Assembly: GCF_022458985.1 (NCBI RefSeq)
Contig: NC_061774.1
Span: 8,918,616-8,982,615 of the forward strand
DNA length: 64,000 nt
Source: Mugil cephalus
Lineage: Eukaryota; Chordata; Actinopteri; Mugiliformes; Mugilidae
Direction of reading: 5' to 3'
Shown: positions 28,801-40,600 of the stretch, one piece after another
How positions within the stretch are numbered: position 1 is the first letter of the stretch
Layout of the letters: every line of letters begins with the position of its first letter
The notes under the pieces: generated by a model
Databases searched by the model: none
The model's input: the letters and a program-made list of their open reading frames with translations, nothing else
Told to the model about the DNA's origin: nothing
Translations under genes and position numbers: made by a program

Positions 28801-31643
28801 TCACACGCAGACAATAACAGTTCACCTCATATCCTGTGATGGCTATCTGGTGCATGGAGTCATTAACGGATTTGAGCAGGTCCAGCATGGCTGTTAGTGC
28901 CCCCTGCAGTTCAGAGGCGCCCTCACAGTCTGTACTGCATTTAATCAGCTCCTGAGGAAACATAGAAGCAGCACATATAGCCAAACACACCCACATACAA
29001 ATAGAAAATAGTGTTCAAGACTTAAAATAAACTGGTAGTGCTGTTTAGTCACTAGATTCTGCGGTCAGAGTTAAAAATACTTCAGCAAAACTAGCACATT
29101 TAGAGCAGCTGTTTAATTTGTTGATTTTTCTAAATGGTAATTTTATGAATAATGACAATAACGATATTGTGTCCTGACGGAATAAAAAATGCATATAAAA
29201 CACATATTGGTGGGTAGATTTATTGCTCGTGATCTCCATCGGCTACAGATCAGGCGTGCCGGATTATGTGAACTACATATTTAAAGCCAGTCTTAAGGAA
29301 GGAAAGAGTTAACCTCCTGTGTATGTGTGTGACATGACCTTGCTTTCTAACCTTGAGCAGCAGCTGGTATTTGGTGAGGCGTTGGATGGGCTTTAACAGG
29401 TAGGAATCCAGGCCAAGTTTGTGCTCCAGCTTCTTTTGACACTCCTTCCCAGGAAAGACACATTAAATGACAAACAGTGTCATGCTTGTCGGCGACAGAT
29501 AACAGCTTCTTAGTGTCTGGAAAATATCCTGTCAAAACGGCTGATGGAAACTGACCTGAAAGAAGCCACAGTCTGAGAACTGTCTCCACAGAGCCTCGGA
29601 GCGTGGCTTATTCTGACAGTAGCATTCATACATTTGGAAACTTTCTTTCTGGAGAGGCAACAAAGAAACATCTGCTCTGATGACATGGATATAAATAATG
29701 CACAATGAGTAAAAAAAAAATAAACAAAAATATGATGAAGTCACGCAAAATGTTCATTTATAATCTCACCCGCTCCAGAAAACATGCTCCCACACTTTCA
29801 GGAGTGTCCAGGCATCCTTCAAGGTCCTGGAGGAAAACCCTGGACACCCAGAGAGGATAGAGACCAATGATTAGATCTCAAAAGTCACTGTATCTTTTCC
29901 CACTCACATGTCAGCCTTAGTAGGATAACTGCCCCACACACAACATCACAAAGTAGAAACCACTATAGTTATAATTTAATTGTCTGTTTGAGTGTCTATC
30001 CAAGCTTTTAACAGAGAGTGTGTTCCTGAAGATACGGCTGGAGATATTGACATTTACAATCTTTCTAAATCTAGACATTCAGCCGACAGAAGGAAATTAA
30101 CCCTCATTCACTGATAAGGACAAAAGAGTCCTTATTTTCCATATTGTCCTTTTTTTTTTTGATAACTTTTTGGTAATTATAGTTTTTGCTATCATAGCAC
30201 TAAAAGAAAATAACAATAAATAATAATAATAAAGATCCATCAAAATCAATGTTGCTACTAATAACTGACATGTGCAAGGCTCTAATAATCCCCCCTCCCA
30301 ATTTATATTATTGAAGACAAAGACATAAAAGTCAAGAAATAATGAAACTTTTGGTATTTGTGATTCGTACTGAAGTGGATTAAAAGATGTATGTAAAAAA
30401 AAAAAAGTAGAAAAAAATATTAACACATGCCATTTTAGGGCGTTTTTGAAGGGGACACTTTTGTCCCTTAATGGTAATGACGTAACAATTTTAAAATCAG
30501 GGTTAAATAAATAATTAAATTGTTGTTAATGATCCTTGTAGGTCTCTTTTACATTGTAACCAAAACACCTCTTATGAAGGTAGGGGGTTGGAAATAGACA
30601 AGTTCTGCTTCTTCCAGTCTCATCTCAAACCGAGGTGGTTGTCTCTTTAGGTGTCTTTGTTTGTGTTGTAATGTCCTTGTTATGTCCTCGTCTGTTTGGT
30701 TTGAAATAAACTATGTGAATTGAATTAAATTGAACTGAAGGTTGAACAAAAAAAGTACCACATACAAACAAGCTACCATTTTTATTTAGCGGTCGTTTTC
30801 CTGTTTTCTGGGGAATCTTTTTATAAAAAGGGATGAGGTAAATGATGATAAGATTTTAGTTCTGTTTGTAAACTGTGCCAACTGGGCTCAGAAGGCCTGA
30901 GGGAAGGTTATGACAAATACTACGAGCAGCAAGCAAAAAAATGCAACAAACAGGAAATGGTTGCGCGAAATGACTGGGTCAAACTAAATGGATATAAATA
31001 GCTCGGGAAACCGACTCTCTATCTGAGACGAACCAGTAAACAAACTCATTATGTTGGAAAACTGAATCTCTCATTTATTTGATTTGGGAGACTTTGTTTT
31101 GTTTCTTTCTGTGGGATGGCTGACAGAATGGACGTAACAGATGGTTACAGCCACTTTGGGTTTTTATGTTCTGATCAGAATATCCTCTATGATTAAAAAG
31201 ACATCTCTTGTGTCAAATTGTACAAATGTTTGCAGCGTTCTGACTAAAAATTTGCAGCCACCACCGTGTGTGTCCCTATGTTCAAACTGGTATATATGTC
31301 ACATGAGTCATTAGTGTCTTGCCTGCTGTGAAAATTGTAGATCTCAGGCATGTTTCCGAAAAGAATGTCTTTCTTGCTGCGAAGTATTGGGGGCAGAAGC
31401 CCCGATAGAGCTGGGTTGTCCATTTCAGCCCTGTAACCCTACAGTATGTGTGGCGACACAATAAAAGAAGTGACAGGAAGAATAAAAGATGTACTGCCAG
31501 GAATAATTTAACAGAAAACATACAATTAACGTATATGAGAAGAAGAAACGAGCGTGTGTGTTTTCCTACCAGCAGCACTGACAGCAGCTCTTCCACGTAG
31601 ATTCTTTCTGTGTCTATGAGTTCCCTCATTACATGACTGTGAC

Positions 31644-31691
<48 letters not shown>

Positions 31692-34600
31692 GTTGAGAGA
31701 GAAAAGAGCCAGAGGCTATCATTAGCACTGAACAAAGGGAATCACAAAGTAAACCAAAACAAGAGCGGCACCGGGGTCAGACAGACAGACAGAGAAGACA
31801 GACGGGCAGACGGATGCCTCATCCTCACCGCTTCAAGAGATCTGGGCTGTCGTCTCCATCCAGACTGTACGACACACAGCTCCGGCTCTCCTGGTAGTCA
31901 TGAATCACTTCTATCTGAACACACGACAGATGGAAAGCACTGACTCTTCTGTGTCGATTTAGGGGAAATATTGATAAACCCAGCTAATTGCTGGACCAAA
32001 CAGGATGACATCATTGGAAATAATAAATATTTGCACATTCTGGGGTTTTTAACGCGGCTCTGAAAGAGGACGGGAATGACTAGATGTCACAAAAACTTAA
32101 CTTTTACTTACTTTTCTAGGGTTGGGATTGGGACTCTTTCGTGATGCTCTCTTGCCCGGCAGAGAAAGATCAAATGTAAACTTCAAACCATCACCTGTAA
32201 AGGCCAGATCAGCAACACTTCATCAAAGGGGATCATTTAAATGCAGAGTACTTTCATATGCTCTGAGGGAGAAATAACTAATTTAAAGGGCGCACACTAA
32301 ATGAAACAGCATTATGTTTTATGGCTGGGTGCACAGCGTTGCAGCAGATGGCCGCCTATGACCCTTCCTTTTGATTGCTAAGTAATATATATAGTCATGA
32401 TAGACTTTCTAGGCAATCAGTAATAATAGGTTGCTTTTTCTTAAGGTGAGGCCAGGAACCAGTCTGACAGAAACAAGAAAGTCCTCTTGATCCTAGCAGC
32501 TGAATCCTTGAATCCCGAATACGTCAAGCTGGGCTGAGTGCGGTGCCTTAGCACGTGCCATGTTACATTCATCAACTGCACGCACGTGTTCGGATGCAAA
32601 TAAGTGGGTATAAGCTTGTGCCAGATCAAATCAATCTAAACTAACCACATTTCCCTTTATCTTCTTCCTTGATAGTTGGCATCCTGAGTATCAAAGGAGC
32701 CTCAGAGGGGTTCATAATCACCTTCTCGTCATGACTGGCTTTACTATGGCTCCCCATTATACAGTAACAATACATTAAAGACAAGGATGGGCATAGAAAT
32801 AGGGCTCAGTTATCTTTTTACACTTATACATTCAAAGGACATAGGCACATTAAGCGGCACAACGGACACAATCAAAGGGAAAAAGACAGCCACTGCAGAT
32901 AACACATACTATATTAATTGGGTCCTACTGTATACGGTTAGCTTTGTGTAGGTTCCCTTGAGACACAAGAGGCAGATGAAAAGTCCTTTAATGTACACTG
33001 CCTGGCCAAAAAAAAAAAAAGTCGCCACCTCTCGTCTTACTCTGATGCACCCATCACGGTGGCTCCCCGCTATCCTTCCAGTTTTTAATAACGCGTTTCT
33101 CAGTTCTTAACCCAGTTTTAGTAGTTTCCGCTTCAATCTTCTTAGATGTTTTCTCTGCTTTAAACAGACTTTTCCGCGACTGCGGAGGTGTCTTTCCGCG
33201 TGGTTGTTAAAGAAATGAGGAGCTGCCCATTGCATCAGTTGGGGTTAAATAACTTGTTGCCTGCTGAAAGATAATCGCCCATGGAGTAATTACCCAACTG
33301 GAGGCTCGTATCTATTAGCTTAGTTGAATCCAACTAAGCACTTTTTTTTGGCCAGGCAGCGTATGAATCACATATAGCTCTGCAGCAGCTATCGTGACTA
33401 ATACACACCAGTCAGGTGATTCCCAGTGGACTGATTATACCTCCTACCCTTGTTCTGGCTCATTTGTACAGCTGACATGCTAACCCCAAAGGCCATTCAG
33501 GGGAACCTTGGTGCTATACACTGGGAGCCTGTGATGTGTTAATTTAACTTTGATGCCTAAAGGAAATACGCAAAGGGGAGGGGGTTCGGTGCCATGCCAT
33601 AAGGGTTGGGGTGAGATCCCATAATGCAGTGGGAAAACAGGGGAGGGTAGGTTAGAGTTTTAGCTGACTTGTGAAAAGCATACTGTGCATGAGGCAAATC
33701 TGGGCAGCTAACTGAAAACAAGTGCGGTTTCATCCACTCTAACAAAGATCACTCTTGTACAAGTGTGCATAAATGAGGTGACAAGGTCTCTATTCCAACA
33801 ATGATTCTTTCTTTGGAGATCAGATGTGTGCATGTACTGTACCATGCTTTGGGGAGAAGAGCGGTGACTTGGAGCGTGGGGGGTTTTCAGGCCTTGGGGC
33901 CACCAGTTGGACCGGCCGTACATACTTATCAGCCAGCTTCCTTAGACAGGCTTGTCTGTTCTGGATCATCTGTTGTACTGTCGCGTGCTTGTCAAATGTT
34001 TGCCCAATCTGGGCCTAACAGACAGAAGAGAGAGAGAAAGTAAGAGAAGGACATGACCGAGTCTTTTTTTTTCCTTAAATAATGTGGTTTTATGACATCC
34101 TTTTCAAACATTAGCTCCCTGACCTGAAGCTGAGGCGTGATGACAGCCTCATACTCCATGGCCAGGATGTCAAGTCCTGAGCTTAGCATAGATGGCGCTG
34201 CATCCAAAAACTTCTCAATGTCTCTCAAAGCAGCCTGGGCCCCTTCCTTAGACTGAAACCTATCTACCAGCTGATTGGCCAACAAATATGCGCCATCGTC
34301 ACACCACGTTTGGGCCTGAAGGTAGAGAGCACACGTGTATTATAAAGACCTACAAATCTCCTTGCTTGTTTGCAAATAACTCCACATCTCTCAATACCTG
34401 CCCAAGACAAAGCAGCAGCTGGTGTGTTTGCAGAAGAAGAGAGTGTTTGGTCTTAAGAGCAGCAGAGAGCGTATCACAGTAGTGGCGAAGTTCATTGCAG
34501 CGCTGCATAATGAGAGCCATGGCGTAGTGGTGACCGGCTGACAGCTGGTGTCCGTGAAGGATGATGATCTGGGCTCGAGACATCACCTCCTGAACAGAGC

Positions 34601-37600
34601 CAACGGGCAAACACAAGACGGGAGGACTCAGATTCATTGGACACGTTGTGGTCACTGAGAACTTGAAGTCTTTTAAAACTGACTATTCTTATAGTGACAA
34701 AAACACAAACTATGGACCAAGGAAGGAAACACAGAGTAAAAGTGCAACGACATTTGACAAAGGGACACCTTTTAATGTTTGCTTTCTGCAGAGGTGCCAC
34801 AATTTGCAGAACTTAAGACATTGATTGGAGAAACGCTGACCTGTGCATTTGACTCCAGACTGTCTAGCCTTTTGAGAGCCTGTTCTGTTTGAGCCAGTGT
34901 GTTCACAGACACAGACAGCTCCCTCTCCTGAGTCATGAGATGCTCCAGACATAACTCCGTCTAAAAAGAAAGAGGATGGACATGGGCCTTCTGAGAGTGT
35001 CCTCTGGTGTCTGGAAACAGGATGTTGTCAGTGGTGTGATCTGTGTATTGGTGTCAAGCACATGAAATACCAACCTCCTGAAAGCTTTGCTCATATCTGA
35101 TCAACTGCAGGTACTGATGAAGCTTCAGATGGTGCTTCTCGAAGAAGCCATCAAACGCCGACTCCATGTCTCTGAGCTGAACAAGAAGCCTAAAAGAACA
35201 GATGGACTCATTTGTTTTCATTAAAACAAGAGGAATATTTGGGAATTTCTAGAACCAATGGGGGAACTCTCCGCCCGCGATAAATGTTCACCTTTGCACC
35301 GTCTCCCAGTCCAGCTTCACGTCCCACTGGGAGTCATCCTCCTTCCCAGTGGCCTCCAGGCTGGAGAGAAGATGACGGCCCTCCTTCGACACCGACCTGA
35401 TTGCTTCCTGTCAACAAGGACAATTTAGATCATAAATAGGTTAATAGGTATGTGTCTTATTAAAACACCGGAAACCTTACCTTGAGTTTCCTGTACTTGT
35501 CCGTGTGAGACTCGAGGAGATACTCAATGGTCTTCCCTTCATCGGGCAAGTCCGTCTCTGCCAGTTCAGTGCCAAAGCTCTGCAGCATCTGTGCGATGTC
35601 TTTGACTGTTACAGCAAAACTTTCAATAGCCTGTAGAGGAAGAAAAAAAACACGAAACACACAAGATTCTGTAATACTGGTGCACAGATAATGTACGGAC
35701 CTGTGGCAAAGAGCCGTTTTATGTGGTAAAGGTTGAACATCTGTTGCTCAATGTCCAGTGTCCAGGGAGAAGGAGTGAGACACAGACACTCAAATACAGG
35801 TTCACAGCACGAAGAACGGATGGAGTCTCTTTTGCATTTTAAGTTTCACGTTCACCCATGCTGAATATCTAGCAGCAGCTATATGAAACTGATGATACAT
35901 TTGTCACCAAAAACAAAAAAGAAAACACTTGGTAGATGTTGAATGATGATACAGGTTATTGTTTGGTTCATAATCTGAGACCTACCGTTCGTAAAACAAT
36001 CCAGTCGCTGTGGCAGTAGTCCAACGTGCCTCCGAACTCCGACGTCAGCTGGTTCTCATCGATGTAGCGCAGCAGGTCTGTGACGGAGCTCAGCATCACC
36101 ACCTAAAAACCCAGACAAAACCTGAGACCTCACAAGAACACTTTTGGCTGTGCATATCATCACACGTTTTTTTTTAAAAGCGCATCACAGGTTTTGGTTT
36201 CGGGCACTTCTCTGTGCCAGTATGATCAACTATTGTTTCATCCGTCAACACCAGAATAAGAGGTCACTAGAACCATCTGGCATGAAAAAAGAAAAAAGGT
36301 TTTTCATAATAGTTACACATGCTGGAAATTGCACAACAAACATGAGATTTTCCAGTACTTCTCAAATGAAAGAATTTAGTTTATTATTAGAAACATCTGA
36401 GGAGTGTTTAAAAACTGAAATCGACAAATACACTCGGCCGCATTTGACTCATGGAGCTCAGAGCTGTAACAAGAACGAGGTGTACCTTGTTGTGATGTGA
36501 GACATGTTTGGTAACTGAGCTGCCTTACTGGCATCTTGAGCATGAAGTCCTCCTGGCTGAAGCGGAAGCCAAGGTCAGTGACAGTACGGTGGAAGAAGCT
36601 AGTGGGTCGGAGCACCAAGACCAGGTGGAGGTTCCCAGGAAAGGAAGCCTTGAGGAGAGAGAGAGAGGAGGTCAACTGTGGTCAAGCTGATTCAGTTGAA
36701 ATCACAAACACTTCACTATGGTGCACACAGCAGACAGACAGCATTTCCAGTATGTTCATGTTCACACTGCTACACAGAGCTGACTCGTATATCAGAAACC
36801 AACATTAACAAGCTCCATATCTGACAGGAGAGGTCTTGGCTGCTCCGTCAGTCAGGTGATTACTGTCAGCTTAATACTGTAAGGTTCAGTCTCTGCACCA
36901 TTATTTACACATACATCATATACTGCATTTCAGCTGCAAGCGGTCTGATGTCATTGCCTGACACAGCAAGAGTTCCTAGACAGCATCTGCATTATAGCCT
37001 GTTTATGACTTCTAAGCTGCTTGTATTACAACAGAACAGTCAACCGTGGAGGAAAATGCAAGGACAACAATAAATAACCCATGTGATGTATTGAACTAAA
37101 AGTAAAGCCACTTAAGACATATTATAAGTAGTTTTGATAGCACTTGGACATTCACATCAAGCAGGTGAACATGATGCATATGCCAGCTCTGCAGCGCTAT
37201 TTATTAAGTAGCATATTTATCAAATGGTCCGATTTATTATTTGCACGTGACGTCACTTCTAACATCCACTTGTTCCGAGCCAGTCTTCAGATTTAAAGAC
37301 GGACATGCATTATCGGTCTGTCTACAGTGATTTTAGTTCATTTCTCACGCACAGCCAGACGCATGACTAAGCATAACCGCGCGCCGCTCCGCAGTGCTAC
37401 ACTCAGCCTCAGCCGGTGCCATTGCCGCATTCGGCCCAGCCCGCTCAAAAACTTCCCTACCAACTCTTCAGACGACTGGATAAACAAGCCAACGGCTCTT
37501 TACCGAGCTCCTCCGGATCTTCGGCATTCTTCGCCGGTAAAAGCAGTCAGTCATGGTGTTAGAAGCCATCTTGGTTAAATGTACATTCCCGTCCGATCGC

Positions 37601-40600
37601 TGAAAAAAAATCGGTGCCAGGCTAAGGTATGCAGCTTCCTCCGGCTGCCCGACCACAGACGCAACGCTGCTGCTGCCTCTCAGACGGAGGGCGGCAGCGC
37701 ACTCTGCAATGCCCCCCTCCCTCCCTCTTGCCTTGCTCTTCATCCTTTCCTTCACTCAGCACCCCGCGTCATCACGCAATTTTTGCTTACTCATTCATTT
37801 GCAGCAATATGCAGCGGGGCAGCCAAGTACACACAGGATGTTTAGGTCCCTCTCCAAAGTACGCACCACTGGGAAGTATACAAACTTAATAACATATGAA
37901 TAAATAATATATTCACTAATTATTAATATTATGCATATATGATGGTTTGATCTTATAGATATTGCTCAGGTTTTCAGCACCAGGGACAGCAGCTCATAAA
38001 TAAAACCATGCACAGCCACATTGCAGCAGCTACTTATCCCATACATTATGTTTGAGTTGTAACACAGCTTGTTGTTTAAAATAACTTCCATGACACTATA
38101 ACACTTACTGCTATTCTGGAAAGTGCTGTTTTGATAGAGGCCCATGTGTCCAGTCGTCTGTCTAAAATGATGATAAATTTGACTCCTGGTTGCCTCGTTC
38201 TGCAACAAAAACAGACATTTCTTCAACTCTGCACAACGACCTGTGGATTTGGTGACACTATAAACAGTCAAATGACATGAGTTGGTTTTATCATGTCTCT
38301 GTATAACTACATCATTTATAGATGATTTACATTCACATAAATCAGTTGTGTTTTGTGCAAAAGGCCCTTTTTGTGTACAAGGCCCTCGGGTGGTTCCAGT
38401 TTAAACTTAGTCTCCTGGCAGGATGAGTTTTAGGCATAGAGGACATCAGGAGGACATTTGATCCAGAGCTGAGAAGCAGTGAAGGCCAGAGCAGCTGTGC
38501 TCAGAATACAAGCACCGAGCTTTTGGTGCACTGCAGAAAGAGAGAGGGGGAGATTCAGACAGGGAAAAAATGATGGAGGACACACCGTGGGATGAGGGTG
38601 AGGTACGTGAAGACTTTGGCTAAAGCTTCCTCTGGAATGTCGCTGAAAGCTGAGCATTCTGGGAGGGTGATTATGACGCTGGAGTCTTCCCCACGGCCGC
38701 CTGGGGAGAAAAAGAGATTAGTAACCGCTTTCCTCAAATTGCATAGGTGACGTAACTTAGGAAATGGTAATATCAAAAGAAAGTCCTCACCTGACAGGTA
38801 CGCCACCTGTTTTTCTATATAGCCCCCAACCTCCTTCAGGCTCACAGGGACAGTCACCTCTGGAAGCAGATACACAAACTCTCAACTAAGGGTTCAGAAA
38901 GGTAGTATTCACAACAAATCTAATCAGGTTTATTTGCCATGTGTATATGTACACACATACTGGACACGTGAGCGAACACGGAGCAGTGAGCAGCCGTGCA
39001 AGCAGTTTGGGAGGTTTTAGGTGCAGGCTCATGGAAATTGTGTTCAGCTGTTGGTTGTTGTTGCTTTTTAAAAAGTTTTTATTTACTCATTCAACCAAGA
39101 TTAAATTCACCCTGAAAGGAACGTGATCACTTTTAATTACATTATCATGCACAAAGTATAACCTTTTAAATGAAAAAAAAACTGGATCACTGAAGCCTGG
39201 GCCGACTTTGAACTTACAGTTGCTGTTACAACATTAAATATTAATGTTTTTCATCATAGATAGCTGTGAATGCTGCATTGGTGCAAGACACATGACAATA
39301 TTAAAAGACATGAGATCATTTGCTGGACAACATCTGAACCGATGATAGATACTGTCAGGACCTCCTCTCATGCTTAGTGCCCTTAGTTTTCTGGCCCGAG
39401 AAGCCAATAAATGCTAATGTCTCCTCTCTCTCAGTCAGTGCATTTCAAATTAGATTTACATCCGTGCGTTGATGCATCAAAATGGATTAATCCAGATGTG
39501 AAGAAGACAGGCACTCTGCTGAATGCAGCGGATGATCCTATTCATAGTAAGGTTAATGCTACAGTATGAGCTTTCAGTTTAGAAACGGCCTCTATAAAAT
39601 GTCCTAGATTATAATTTAAACAATAATTACAAATATAAGAACGTCGCACATAATGTGAAGGTACTGAAGTCACACTGAATACCTCTCTCCATGTTCAGGG
39701 GTTTATGCAACAGATCAGCTGCGCAGTAAATTTAAAGTCACTTCCTCATCCATAATGGATGGAGACATTAAATAATTAACTGGAACAGAGAGACAGAAAA
39801 GGTCAGTCAGAAAAAAGATGAGTGAAGTCAAAAGAAAGACAAGAAGAGCAAGGGAGGTGTTATTTTCCATGAGTCGGCTGCAGTAATAGTGTCCGTCAGG
39901 CTATCGAGGAGCAAGTAATGAGCTCCACTGGTACCTGCTGAATATTTGATGTGCGCCTGTAACAGAGAGGAGATGAGACAGGCCACGGCAGGACCAATGC
40001 CCGGACTGAGACTCAGAGATGGAGGATAAAGTTACAGTCACACTTGAGTGTTACATAATCTCTGTAAGGATTACTAAAGGATATTCAGGAGGTTGGGACA
40101 AATCTTGAATGAGTAAATGTCGTGTTAAAGCATGTTTTTGAGAAGATCTGGCGGCTCGAACGCATGAGAACATAATGCAGTGAGAACCAGAGGAAGATAA
40201 GAAAAAAATACATAATTCACATTAACATATGATCGCTCTTCATATATTTGATAGCAAGCTTTTTTTTTTAACAGTTTTTACTGAACTAAAGGTTGAATGT
40301 AAAGCAAATAAGCCCAGAATACAGCAGTGCACATGCAGTGTACTGCAGACCTCTGCTGTATTTCATCACAGGAAGGGTGGCCTGTGCTGCAAACTGCAGA
40401 GTGTTTAATAAACTTGCCAGTTGGTGGAAACACTGCACTCCCCTCACCCCGCCAGACTACCAGCCCAACCCATGATTGAATGCGTTAAAAGAGCTCTGCC
40501 AAATAAAATGCCCTGTAGTCTGTCAATCACGTCTCAGGCCTCAGGTTACTGAAATTTAGCACTTGGTCAATTCTCCAAACATCTGAATATCTATCTATAT

